From the NCBI GenBank assembly GCA_031556525.1, contig JAVBSS010000050.1, forward strand, positions 1 to 47,013: 47,013 nt of DNA, written 5' to 3'. Positions 1 through 7,801 of this stretch are shown in pieces. How positions within the stretch are numbered: the stretch's first letter is position 1; each line of letters begins with the position of its first letter. This DNA comes from JAVBSN01 sp031556525. Its GTDB lineage: Bacteria; Bacillota; Clostridia; Lachnospirales; Lachnospiraceae. Both the position numbers and the translations under genes were made by a program. The notes under the pieces are model-generated. The model searched no databases, was not told where the DNA came from, and was given only the letters and a program-made list of their open reading frames with translations.

Positions 1-160
1 CTGACGCATCTCCAAAATAGTGTACAGCAAACAACCTTGTAGATGTATCTTCTACATAGGTATCTTCACGTTTATCTTTTATTCGGGTACTAATTCGGAT
101 TCCAATAATTATTACTATAGTTAATATAACTCCCCATATTATTTTAGTAGATTTTTTCAT
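1..160 (-). CDS. Membrane-anchored probable immunity protein (partial)
   Basis: The 5' end of a gene that runs off the left edge of the window; about 53 codons are visible. The protein begins MKKSTKIIWGV and has one hydrophobic segment at residues 7-22, followed by a charged stretch rich in K, R, E and D. This fits a protein anchored by an N-terminal helix with an extracytoplasmic body. Its ATG overlaps the TGA of the upstream LXG gene as ATGA, so the two are probably translationally coupled. In LXG operons the gene just after the toxin is normally the immunity gene, and immunity proteins that act outside the membrane are membrane-anchored. The role is inferred from position and topology only, because the main body is missing. 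Confidence 0.55.
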   Translation of the reverse strand, partial: MKKSTKIIWGVILTIVIIIGIRISTRIKDKREDTYVEDTSTRLFAVHYFGDAS

Positions 161-1635
161 TTATTCTCCACCCCTATTATTTCAACTATTTCTATAGCTA
201 ATTTTTTTGTATCAGTACCACTAGCTTCCGTAGTAGTACTAGCCCCTGTAGCCTCATCAGTGGGTTTTAATGCTTCTTCAATTGCTGTTATATCTGCATA
301 TACTCCTGTTAATCCACCATCGTTATATACTCTATATTTTTTCTCACCTTCCTTTACTACACAGACTGTATGAACCATACTAATTCCCATTACCCCATCC
401 CCTGTTGTATATGAAATAATTATTGTATCACTATCCTTCAAATAATTATCATCAAATGTCTTTACATCATCTGTTACATATACATCATATCCCATAGTCG
501 AAAAATATTTTGGTATTTCATAAGGATTGGTTCCAAATACTCCCCTAGCCATAAGACTATCTGCATCATAATATCTTACTATATTAGATAAGTCTTGCTT
601 ATTACCTAACGATACCATTGCATTATAAGTGGCTATACATTCACATCCTGTATGATTCAGAGTTGCCACTCCTAACCTCATATGTTCAAACAATTCTATA
701 TGTTGTCTATTAATATATTTACCTTCTACAAGTACTTCCTTTATAAAATTTTCATCCTTAAAGCCTTCTCTTTCAAGACGTAAATTATTTAAATAATTAT
801 CATTACTCAAATAGGTTATTCCATATACTGGCCAGTCCTCATCTTCTGCTATAATTGATATTAATCTTATTAGTTCTTCATCTGTTATATTTTCTGCTAT
901 AGTCATTCCAATCTTATATATATTTTTTGTTGCATTATCATTCAACCAATTACTAGTTATAGTTCCCTTTTCTATATTCTCTTGTGAACGTATACTCCAC
1001 AATAAATCCAAATTAATTTTCCAACTATTATTATCTAAAACACATGTTGGTGCATTTACATCAAAATCACTTATACTATTTAATCCATTTTGTACATGTG
1101 TAAATAGTGTTTCGGCTCCATTATATAAGTCTATTGTTTGCTTTGTTATCCAATATAATGTTTCTAATTTGCTTTCAAGCATAGCTATTATATTGTAGCT
1201 ATCATTAATTAATAATAAGTATTTAGCATACATATACGCATAATATCCAGAAACTTCTATTCCTGTATATTGACTGTTCATCAAAGTTTTACAAGTATTT
1301 GCTGTTATTAGCCAATCACTAATACAAGCATTTAACTCTTGTATCGACTCCCTTATTTCATCCTCGATTATATCTTCATCTCCAACTAGATAAATTAAAG
1401 TTTTACTATCACTAATTATTTCGTCACTGCCTTGTATAATTCCACGTATTAATGATATATGATTTTCCATTTGAACCTTAACATTTGTCCATGCGGTTCC
1501 TTCCAACTTTGGATTTTCTATAAATTTTTCAATATCATCTATTATAATGTTTAAACAAGCTTTATTACCTTCCAAGATACTATCCATACTACTTATTTGT
1601 TCTTTCAATTTTGATGGATATATAGCTAACCCCAT
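157..1635 (-). CDS. LXG-type T7SS effector with C-terminal papain/C39-like cysteine peptidase-like domain
   Basis: A 492-residue protein. Residues 1 to about 200 are alpha-helical and resemble an LXG domain (MGLAIYPSKL start, LEGTAW motif near residue 44), the targeting region of type VII secretion toxins in Firmicutes. Residues about 325-445 look like a papain/C39-fold peptidase: GCECIATYNA at 330-339 (candidate nucleophile C331 or C333), HTVCVV from H422, and YNDGG at 437-441 (N438 or D439). A short Thr/Ser/Ala-rich tail follows. There is no signal peptide, as expected for this secretion route. The start follows GAAGG with suitable spacing. Two small helical genes lie upstream and a membrane-anchored gene overlaps its stop, the usual LXG operon order. 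Family knowledge supports a secreted antibacterial toxin; peptidase activity and substrate are inference. It could instead be a non-toxic surface peptidase. Confidence 0.7.
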   Translation of the reverse strand: MGLAIYPSKLKEQISSMDSILEGNKACLNIIIDDIEKFIENPKLEGTAWTNVKVQMENHISLIRGIIQGSDEIISDSKTLIYLVGDEDIIEDEIRESIQELNACISDWLITANTCKTLMNSQYTGIEVSGYYAYMYAKYLLLINDSYNIIAMLESKLETLYWITKQTIDLYNGAETLFTHVQNGLNSISDFDVNAPTCVLDNNSWKINLDLLWSIRSQENIEKGTITSNWLNDNATKNIYKIGMTIAENITDEELIRLISIIAEDEDWPVYGITYLSNDNYLNNLRLEREGFKDENFIKEVLVEGKYINRQHIELFEHMRLGVATLNHTGCECIATYNAMVSLGNKQDLSNIVRYYDADSLMARGVFGTNPYEIPKYFSTMGYDVYVTDDVKTFDDNYLKDSDTIIISYTTGDGVMGISMVHTVCVVKEGEKKYRVYNDGGLTGVYADITAIEEALKPTDEATGASTTTEASGTDTKKLAIEIVEIIGVENK

Positions 1636-1668
1636 ATATTTACCTTCTTTCTATATATAAATCAATTA

Positions 1669-1986
1669 TTAAACATCTTCTTTTTCGTCCCATATATTTT
1701 CTATCTCTCTATTTAATTTATTTTGTTCTCTTTTAATACTTTCTCCTAAATCACTTATAAAATTTTGTCTATTAACTCTAGCATCTTTCAATTCTTCTAT
1801 ATTATTATTTAAAAGAATCTGAATATTGCTATCCTTCAATCTATATATTTGCTCCTCTAGTATTGCTTCTGCTTTGTCATCCATATATTGATTATCATCT
1901 TCAGTCCTATTAACCTCTTTGTTAATATTATTATATTCAGATATTTTTTCTTCCAATTTCATTATTCTTGATTGCTTATCTTCCAT
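1669..1986 (-). CDS. Small coiled-coil LXG-associated protein, DUF3958-like
   Basis: A 105-residue, highly charged, almost entirely helical protein with heptad-like spacing and no cysteine or membrane segment. It lies 33 bases upstream of the LXG gene and 19 bases after the small helical gene before it. In streptococcal and enterococcal LXG operons the second small gene encodes a DUF3958-type helical partner (Lap2), which binds the LXG domain and targets it for export. The size, composition and position match, but the sequence match was judged by eye only. The ATG follows AAAAGGAT at normal distance. Its most likely role is a chaperone or secretion partner in the cytoplasm. Confidence 0.5.
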   Translation of the reverse strand: MEDKQSRIMKLEEKISEYNNINKEVNRTEDDNQYMDDKAEAILEEQIYRLKDSNIQILLNNNIEELKDARVNRQNFISDLGESIKREQNKLNREIENIWDEKEDV

Positions 1987-2005
1987 AATTATATCCTTTT
2001 TACCC

Positions 2006-2293
2006 TTATTTTTTACTATTCAATTGCATCATAATATTCATTTTATTATCTAATTCTGAAAATTCTGTTCCTAATTTGCCTATTGCTTCTGAATCTTTAT
2101 ATAATCGCTCTTTATATCTTTCCATTATATCCATGCCAATTTTATATACTTCCTTTAAGTTTGTATTAGCTGTAATATTAGTATCTTCATCATAAGCAAC
2201 TGTTTGCTCAATTATTAATTGATTACTTTCTATTTGTAAAGAATCCTTTGCTTTTATAGCATCAGTTAAATTATTTTTAATTACTCCCGACAT
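2006..2293 (-). CDS. Small helical T7SS effector partner, TIGR04197/DUF3130-like
   Basis: A 95-residue helical protein starting MSGVIKNNL. I chose the ATG at 2293 because GGGAGG lies eight to nine bases upstream; the reading frame stays open to 2356, but that segment overlaps the promoter and leader. The layout (two helices, many Asn/Thr in the middle, no Cys) resembles the WXG100-related TIGR04197/DUF3130 family (Lap1), which forms a complex with LXG proteins for type VII secretion. It is the first gene of the four-gene operon, just downstream of a good promoter. Family assignment is by pattern and genomic order. An ordinary WXG100 protein is less likely because no central WxG motif is seen. 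Confidence 0.55.
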   Translation of the reverse strand: MSGVIKNNLTDAIKAKDSLQIESNQLIIEQTVAYDEDTNITANTNLKEVYKIGMDIMERYKERLYKDSEAIGKLGTEFSELDNKMNIMMQLNSKK

Positions 2294-2347
2294 AACATTT
2301 TCCTCCCAAGCTTCAAATAAATTTTGTAAAGCACCCCATATAATTAC

Positions 2348-2376
2348 ATTGTACAACGTTTAACTACATAAATCAA
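2348..2376 (-). promoter_or_regulatory. Sigma-A-type promoter for the LXG operon
   Basis: On the minus strand TTGATT (2376-2371) and TACAAT (2353-2348) are separated by exactly 17 bases, and the first operon start codon lies about 55 bases downstream. It is divergent from the zinc transporter promoter. Confidence 0.6.
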
Positions 2377-2448
2377 CATATTTGAATTCTTGAAATCGCA
2401 ATAAATATAGTTTATAACCCTGTTGCAATATCTTTATGTCTTTACCCC

Positions 2449-2478
2449 TTGACCGTAGCAATTAAAAAACTCTATAAT
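2449..2478 (+). promoter_or_regulatory. Sigma-A-type promoter for the ZIP transporter gene
   Basis: TTGACC (2449-2454) and TATAAT (2473-2478) with an 18-base spacer, ending 52 bases before the ATG at 2531. No clear Zur-type palindrome was recognised around it. Confidence 0.6.
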
Positions 2479-2530
2479 ACATTTATTAATATACACATTA
2501 TAGAATATATTTTATGGAAATGAGGTAATT

Positions 2531-3319
2531 ATGAGTGATACTTTTAAAATAGCTATTGGCATTATCCTACCATTACTAGGAACTTCACTAGGTGCATTTA
2601 TGGTATTTTTTATGAAAGGAGAAATGAAGCCCCTATTACAAAAGGCTTTACTTGGATTTGCGTCAGGTGTTATGATTGCTGCTTCTGTATGGTCTCTTCT
2701 TATTCCTGCTATTGAAATGACCGAAGAACAAAACGGAATTGCTTGGCTACCTGCTACTGTCGGATTCTTATTCGGAATTGGATTTTTGTTATTACTTGAT
2801 TCTATTATTCCCCATCTACATTTGAATTCAGATAAACCAGAAGGTAAAAATGCGAAACTAAAAAAATCTACTATGCTTGTTCTTGCCGTTACTCTTCATA
2901 ATATTCCTGAAGGTATGGCTGTAGGTGTTGTGTTTGCAGGTATATGTGCAGGAAGCACTACTATTTCCCTTGCTGGCGCATTTGCTCTTGCTATAGGAAT
3001 TGCAATTCAGAATTTTCCAGAAGGTGCAATTATATCTATGCCCCTAATCGGTACTGGTGTATCTAAGAAAAGAGCATTTTCATATGGTGTACTTTCTGGT
3101 ATCGTAGAGCCAATCGGTGCATTACTTACAATTATGCTTACCTCATTGGTTACACCTATCCTACCATATATTCTTGCCTTTGCTGCTGGTGCTATGATCT
3201 ATGTTGTTGTAGAAGAACTTATACCAGAAGCACAAGCTGGCGAACATTCTAATATTGGTACAATTGGTGTTGCAATAGGTTTCGCTCTTATGATGGTACT
3301 TGATGTTGCTCTAGGATAA
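2531..3319 (+). CDS. ZIP family divalent metal transporter
   Basis: A 262-residue integral membrane protein with about eight hydrophobic helices, the standard size for the bacterial ZupT/GufA branch. The two family signature helices are clear: HNIPEGMAVG (metal-binding His, Asn and Glu) and QNFPEGAIIS. A short cytoplasmic loop rich in His and Lys lies between the third and fourth helices (PHLHLNSDKPEGKNAK). Members import zinc, and often iron, manganese or other divalent metals, through the cytoplasmic membrane. The ATG follows GAGG at normal spacing. The gene has its own promoter and terminator, so it is a single-gene unit. Substrate preference cannot be read from the sequence. Confidence 0.9.
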   Translation: MSDTFKIAIGIILPLLGTSLGAFMVFFMKGEMKPLLQKALLGFASGVMIAASVWSLLIPAIEMTEEQNGIAWLPATVGFLFGIGFLLLLDSIIPHLHLNSDKPEGKNAKLKKSTMLVLAVTLHNIPEGMAVGVVFAGICAGSTTISLAGAFALAIGIAIQNFPEGAIISMPLIGTGVSKKRAFSYGVLSGIVEPIGALLTIMLTSLVTPILPYILAFAAGAMIYVVVEELIPEAQAGEHSNIGTIGVAIGFALMMVLDVALG

Positions 3320-3338
3320 TTCATTTGCCCACAATTTA

Positions 3339-3363
3339 AAAAGGTGACAATTTGTCACCTTTT
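3339..3363. terminator. Bidirectional hairpin terminator
   Basis: Arms GGTGACA (3343-3349) and TGTCACC (3353-3359) with a 3-base loop, extended by A/T pairs, so each strand has a U-tract. It ends the ZIP gene and also the minus-strand gene that stops at 3369. Confidence 0.8.
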
Positions 3364-3368
3364 CATCT

Positions 3369-3920
3369 TCACTCTACATATTCAGGATCAAATGCATACA
3401 AATTCCCATCGAATTCAACAACCATAACTGTTATCTCTTCTTCAACTTCATTGTTTGTATTACTCTCTTCTATTTCCTCATCTTCTTCATATTCCATCTC
3501 ATTACTGTAAGTACGGCTAAATTGCTTACTATTATAATCTATCTCTTTGTCGAATCCTTCTTTAACTAACAATTGATAATTATTTAAAAATGAAGCAACC
3601 TTTAGCATATAACATTTATATTTTCTCTTTTTAAATTTTCTATATTCCAATTGAATTGATAATCCACGACCTCCTGAAAGTAGCACTGCAAAAAATAATA
3701 TCACATATCCTACTATCATTCCTATAGGATTAGCAACACCATTTGCCAAGATATATTTTCCCAAAAACACACCTAGCAATACAAAACCTAACGCCATTAT
3801 GTAACATATAAAGATTTCAATCGGAAACTTCTTAACTTCCTTATAAATTCGCTGATGTAATTCATTATCAATATCTGTAGCTAGTACATATTCACCATGT
3901 TCATCTTTTTTCGTATTCAT
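3369..3920 (-). CDS. Uncharacterised two-helix membrane protein with acidic tail
   Basis: A 183-residue protein of no recognised family. A cytoplasmic-looking N-terminus is followed by two hydrophobic helices (about residues 35-55 and 67-85), a basic stretch rich in Lys/Arg/Tyr, a very acidic Glu/Asp run (about 143-160), and a final short segment VMVVEFDGNLYAF. It is the last gene of a three-gene minus-strand unit: its ATG overlaps the stop of the preceding gene by one base. It may work in the membrane with its two neighbours. I cannot assign a function. Confidence 0.6.
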   Translation of the reverse strand: MNTKKDEHGEYVLATDIDNELHQRIYKEVKKFPIEIFICYIMALGFVLLGVFLGKYILANGVANPIGMIVGYVILFFAVLLSGGRGLSIQLEYRKFKKRKYKCYMLKVASFLNNYQLLVKEGFDKEIDYNSKQFSRTYSNEMEYEEDEEIEESNTNNEVEEEITVMVVEFDGNLYAFDPEYVE

Positions 3921-4159
3921 TAATTTCTCTTCTTTCTTATTATTTTCCTAATAAATAGTATATATAATACTATTAGAAATAACAATATTACAGATGAACC
4001 TATACTTATAAACATATCACTTCCCAAGTTCTTTATAAGCAAATATGCAAACAGGCATACTATTCCAAAATAAAGCAAACTTATTATACTAACAGTAGTT
4101 ACTTTAACCCACTTAGGAAGTTTTTCACTTTCTAATAATTCTAAAATTAATAATTCCAT
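3920..4159 (-). CDS. Small two-helix membrane protein
   Basis: A 79-residue protein with two hydrophobic helices (about residues 20-42 and 50-70) and a basic C-terminal end (RKIIRKKRN), suggesting both ends face the cytoplasm. Its stop shares a base with the start of the next gene, and the gene before it ends 17 bases upstream, so all three are very likely co-transcribed. The family is not recognised. Confidence 0.6.
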   Translation of the reverse strand: MELLILELLESEKLPKWVKVTTVSIISLLYFGIVCLFAYLLIKNLGSDMFISIGSSVILLFLIVLYILFIRKIIRKKRN

Positions 4160-4176
4160 TAAACATTTCCCCTCTT

Positions 4177-4920
4177 CTATAAGTTCTGATTACTATTATA
4201 TTTTTCATACGCTTTTTCTATCAAAGGTTTAAATCTATCATAATCAGCCCATTCAAATGCAATTCTATAAACATCATCCGCATTATCAATTTTTATATCC
4301 AATTTATCTTCTACAAATTTTTTATAATCATCAAAATATTCTCCTTCATAATAATACATAAAGAAATCCCCAATATTTTCCGTTATATCTTCCTCTGTTA
4401 TCTTGCAATCTATAGATTCTATTAATTCATCTGGCGTTTCTTCTCGCCTCTTTACTTGCCTAATAAGTTCTTCGCCGCTCTCCCAATCTCCAATTACAAA
4501 ATAGTCATTTTCAACAAGCCACATGACCAAATAGGCAATTCCATTATCGCAATATCTCCAAATCATACTTTCATCTGTCTCATTAAGTTCTTCAACCTTT
4601 TTGTTATACTGTTCACAATATATTTTACAAGCTGAATCCCATACATAACTAGAATCCCAGAATTTTATATTTCGGAATTCTACTTTGTTATTTCCACCAA
4701 CAAGAGAATATTTTTCTGGATGTTTGTATTTTCTATATCCACTAATAGTTCCAAATATACAAGTAACTAGCAATATACCTATCGCAAATATTACACCTGC
4801 TACTTCTGACCACTCATTATTCATTATAACTATAATAGCGATTATTATTGATACTGCACTAGTAATTAGACAACATTTCATAATATAGCTACCATTTGCT
4901 TTTACCTTATCCTGTTCCAT
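4177..4920 (-). CDS. Membrane-anchored protein with DUF7832-like domain
   Basis: A 247-residue protein. Two hydrophobic helices lie near residues 15-33 and 38-58. The soluble remainder (about 85-245) begins with WDSACKIYC and contains IAYLVMWLVEN, the phrase TPDELIESIDCKI, DFFMYYYEGEYFDDY, and a final YRIAFEWADYDRFKP segment. This order of motifs resembles the DUF7832 family, whose members are small acidic cytosolic proteins often found beside polymorphic toxin or immunity genes. That link is from memory and not verified. It is the first gene of a three-gene unit; the ATG follows GGGGGATTGATTTA. Function is unknown; an immunity or stress role is speculation. Confidence 0.5.
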   Translation of the reverse strand: MEQDKVKANGSYIMKCCLITSAVSIIIAIIVIMNNEWSEVAGVIFAIGILLVTCIFGTISGYRKYKHPEKYSLVGGNNKVEFRNIKFWDSSYVWDSACKIYCEQYNKKVEELNETDESMIWRYCDNGIAYLVMWLVENDYFVIGDWESGEELIRQVKRREETPDELIESIDCKITEEDITENIGDFFMYYYEGEYFDDYKKFVEDKLDIKIDNADDVYRIAFEWADYDRFKPLIEKAYEKYNSNQNL

Positions 4921-5065
4921 TAAATCAATCCCCCTTGGTTTTAATATTCATCTATAAATATTTACTGCAAATAATTATAGCAAAATACTACGCACAACAC
5001 AACTTGCACATCGTTGCCTTACCTTGATTATAATGCACTTATATTTCAGCATTTTCCACAATTTT

Positions 5066-5093
5066 TTGACAAAATCATATCTAAGCCTACACT
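5066..5093 (+). promoter_or_regulatory. Candidate promoter for the esterase/response regulator pair
   Basis: TTGACA (5066-5071) and TACACT (5088-5093) with a 16-base spacer, about 95 bases before the start codon at 5189. The rest of 4921-5188 is AT-rich with no other structure that I could recognise. Confidence 0.45.
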
Positions 5094-5188
5094 AGCATTT
5101 GAGCTATTTTTGCGATATACTATTATTACTTATCAACGTATTATTTGTTATATGTAGATTACCCATTTTAGTCTAGGAGACAACTATT

Positions 5189-6157
5189 ATGAAACACGAA
5201 AAAATATATCTTTCTACGGAAAGAAATGCATACTTTAACACTTATTTTATTGAGAATTCTATAGAGTTAAAACCAAACGTACTACGTCCTGTTGTTATTG
5301 TCTGCCCAGGAGGTGGTTATTGCTTTTTATCAGATAGAGAGGCAGAACTTATTGCTCTTAAATATGTATCTAACGGTTACCACGCTGTTGTTCTTAATTA
5401 CGGAATAAATGAACATGCTGTTATGCCTGGTCCGATAAAAGATCTTGCCGATACAATTGCTTATCTTAGAACTAATAGCAATGATTTATATATTAATCCA
5501 GATCAAATATATGTATCTGGTTTTTCAGCAGGTGGACATGTTGCTGCCTCTATAGGTGTATTCTGGAACAACCCTGATATCCTACCTGAATATGCTAATA
5601 AATCATCACTTATCAAGCCTAACGGTATGATTCTAGGTTACTCTGTATTAGACCTTAGAAGTTCTTCAACTCATCTTGATATAGGAATTCAACCTAATAC
5701 TGATATTGAAGATATAGAATTCGGACAAATACATCCAAATATTAATCGCAAAGATATATTTGTTCTTGATAATGATAGATATTTTGTAGACTTTGAAAAA
5801 GCAATGAATGCATATATATTTGGTGGTAATTATACTGATGAACAAGAGGATTACTATTCACTACAAAATCAAGTATCACCAGATACTCCACCGACATTTT
5901 TATGGCATACCGCTACAGACGGTCTAATATTACCAACCAACTCAATGCTATTTGCAAGTAAACTTCAACAATACAAAGTTCCTTTTGAACTTCACATATT
6001 TGGAAATGGCGATCACGGACTTTCACTTGCAAACAATGTGTCAGCTAATTATCCCCATGAAATTGTTCCTGAATGTCAGGTATGGATTGACCTTGCACTT
6101 GCTTGGTTAAACAAGCGAACAGGAGCTAATACTTTAGGAGGTGAAACCTATGTATAA
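5189..6157 (+). CDS. Alpha/beta hydrolase, probable carbohydrate (acetyl) esterase
   Basis: A 322-residue cytosolic protein of the acetyl-esterase/BD-FAE-like branch of alpha/beta hydrolases, often annotated as xylan esterase. Visible catalytic features are the oxyanion segment CPGGGY (39-44), nucleophile S113 in GFSAGG, acid D244 in TATDG and base H276 in GDHG. There is no signal peptide, so it would act on imported oligosaccharides, probably removing acetyl groups. The stop codon overlaps the start of the response regulator gene by 8 bases. It faces the glycan-degradation operons and is probably part of the same regulon. The exact ester substrate cannot be read; a feruloyl esterase is an alternative. 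Confidence 0.8.
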   Translation: MKHEKIYLSTERNAYFNTYFIENSIELKPNVLRPVVIVCPGGGYCFLSDREAELIALKYVSNGYHAVVLNYGINEHAVMPGPIKDLADTIAYLRTNSNDLYINPDQIYVSGFSAGGHVAASIGVFWNNPDILPEYANKSSLIKPNGMILGYSVLDLRSSSTHLDIGIQPNTDIEDIEFGQIHPNINRKDIFVLDNDRYFVDFEKAMNAYIFGGNYTDEQEDYYSLQNQVSPDTPPTFLWHTATDGLILPTNSMLFASKLQQYKVPFELHIFGNGDHGLSLANNVSANYPHEIVPECQVWIDLALAWLNKRTGANTLGGETYV

Positions 6158-7709
6158 AGTATTAATTGCAGATGACGAATCAATTATAAGAAAAGGTCTA
6201 TGTTGCATCGTAGATTGGAATGCACTAGGCTATGAAATAATAGGCGAAGCTTGTAACGGAGAAGAGGCTCTTAATTTTATTACTCAGAAGAAACCTGATG
6301 TTGTTCTAATAGATATTAGAATGCCTAAAATGTATGGTTTAGAAACAATTAAACAAGCTAGAGAACAAGGATTTGAAGGTAAGGTTATTATTCTAAGTGG
6401 TTATTCTGAATTCTCATATGCACAAGAAGCAATAAGATACGGAATTCAATTCTACCTAACAAAACCTGTTGACGAAGACGAACTCGAACAAGTATTGATT
6501 GACATAAAATCACAATTAGACACTGACCAAAAAGAACGTGATACCAACGAGGAATATGTAGTAAAGGCAAAAGATACTATGCTTAGAGAATTCCTACTTG
6601 GTTCTCTATCTGTTGATAAATTAGATGTAAATACTCTTAACATAGCTTCAAACGTATATCAAGTAATTATATACGAAAAGTACAGCCATATTTCATTAGA
6701 TATATCTTATAACTTTTCAGAATTACTAAAAGTAACAAACCAAAATTGTAACACCTACGACTTAGTTACTATTGATAATAATAAAGTTATTTTATTAAAG
6801 GGAGATTATGCTATAGAGAAATTAAATGATTTCCTTAAAAAGTATGACAACGAGCGCCGTCCCGAAAAGGACTCCCCTCTAGATTCTATATTTATTACTT
6901 GTGGTCGTCCTGTTAAGTCACTAGAAGATGTTCCATCATCATATAATGATGCTTATCAACTACTAATGCGTAGATTTTTCTGTGATCAGTTGCAACATAC
7001 AATGGTATATTCCGAGATGCCTGTACCTGTAGAGAGCAACAGCAGAACTAACGAAGAAATAATAAATGAATACTCTCAAGATTTTATAAATCATATGCAA
7101 TCATTTAACAGAAACATGGTTGCTGAGACACTTAATAAACTTAAACAAGAATTGTATAGTGATTCATCTGCTATGTCTATCGAAGCAGAGAGAATGTTAC
7201 TAGTTGATCTATATCTAATTATCAAAGAAAAAATGGATCACCTATATAACACTATGAACATTCCTTTTTTAGCAAACTCAGATGTGATTAACTTTATTCA
7301 TCAACACTATTATTTGTATGAAATTATACAATTTCTTTCAGAACAATTTGAGATGATAATGACTGCTATAGGCAGTTCCTCTAGAGATAGTATTATCGAT
7401 GATATTGTACATTATATTGATCATAATTACTCTGAGAATATTACCTTAGAAAATATAGCTCCACTATTTGGATATAACAGTTCATATCTAGGCAAGATAT
7501 TTAGCAAGAAAATGAATCTTAACTTTAATACTTACCTCGACCAAATTAGAATCAGCCATTCAAAAGACTTATTACTAAATGATTCTATGAAAGTATATAA
7601 GATAGCTGAACTTGTTGGATATCGTAACGTAGATTACTTCCATATCAAATTTAAAAAACACGTTGGTATAAGTCCAGCAGAATACAGAAAGCAACACTTA
7701 AATAAGTAA
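6150..7709 (+). CDS. YesN-type response regulator (REC plus AraC HTH)
   Basis: A 519-residue protein. Residues 1-120 are a receiver domain with acidic pocket ADDE (7-10), phosphoacceptor D55 in LIDIRMP, and Lys in LTKPVDEDE. A long central region without recognised motifs is followed by an AraC-type double helix-turn-helix over the last 100 residues (SENITLENIAPLFGYNSSYL, ending VGISPAEYRKQH). This is the usual build of YesN regulators, which partner YesM-type kinases to control sugar transport and hydrolase genes. I place the start at the ATG at 6150, behind AGGAGG, rather than the in-frame GTG at 6141. No kinase gene is adjacent; the only YesM-type kinase in the window is at 19848-21635, so that is the likely partner. 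Confidence 0.88.
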   Translation: MYKVLIADDESIIRKGLCCIVDWNALGYEIIGEACNGEEALNFITQKKPDVVLIDIRMPKMYGLETIKQAREQGFEGKVIILSGYSEFSYAQEAIRYGIQFYLTKPVDEDELEQVLIDIKSQLDTDQKERDTNEEYVVKAKDTMLREFLLGSLSVDKLDVNTLNIASNVYQVIIYEKYSHISLDISYNFSELLKVTNQNCNTYDLVTIDNNKVILLKGDYAIEKLNDFLKKYDNERRPEKDSPLDSIFITCGRPVKSLEDVPSSYNDAYQLLMRRFFCDQLQHTMVYSEMPVPVESNSRTNEEIINEYSQDFINHMQSFNRNMVAETLNKLKQELYSDSSAMSIEAERMLLVDLYLIIKEKMDHLYNTMNIPFLANSDVINFIHQHYYLYEIIQFLSEQFEMIMTAIGSSSRDSIIDDIVHYIDHNYSENITLENIAPLFGYNSSYLGKIFSKKMNLNFNTYLDQIRISHSKDLLLNDSMKVYKIAELVGYRNVDYFHIKFKKHVGISPAEYRKQHLNK

Positions 7710-7718
7710 CATAACAAA

Positions 7719-7757
7719 AAAACTATGAGAATATGTCAAACATTTTCTCATAGTTTT
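7719..7757 (+). terminator. Hairpin terminator after the response regulator gene
   Basis: Perfect 13-base arms AAAACTATGAGAA (7719-7731) and TTCTCATAGTTTT (7745-7757), 13-base loop, with U-rich ends. Confidence 0.8.
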
Positions 7758-7761
7758 CTTA

Positions 7762-7794
7762 TAAAAACAGGAGATAGCTGTTCTAGCTACCTCC
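7762..7794 (-). terminator. Hairpin terminator of the transport/cellulase operon
   Basis: Read on the minus strand, GGAGGTAGCT and AGCTATCTCC (7794-7785 and 7779-7770, one G-U pair) enclose a 5-base loop and are followed by TGTTTTTAT. It sits just after the stop codon of the last gene at 7802 and back-to-back with the previous terminator. Confidence 0.8.
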
Positions 7795-7801
7795 ACATAC
7801 T

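Noticed and set aside
2294..2356. Upstream start of the small LXG-associated protein at 2356
   Set aside because: The added 21 residues lie at the promoter -10 and contain the ribosome binding site; the ATG at 2293 has ideal spacing.
2357..2530. Metal-sensing riboswitch or Zur site upstream of the ZIP gene
   Set aside because: The leader after the promoter is only about 45 bases, too short for a riboswitch, and no convincing palindrome is present.
6141..6149. GTG start for the response regulator
   Set aside because: The GTG overlaps the AGGAGG that serves the ATG at 6150, and the receiver domain begins at MYKVLIADD.
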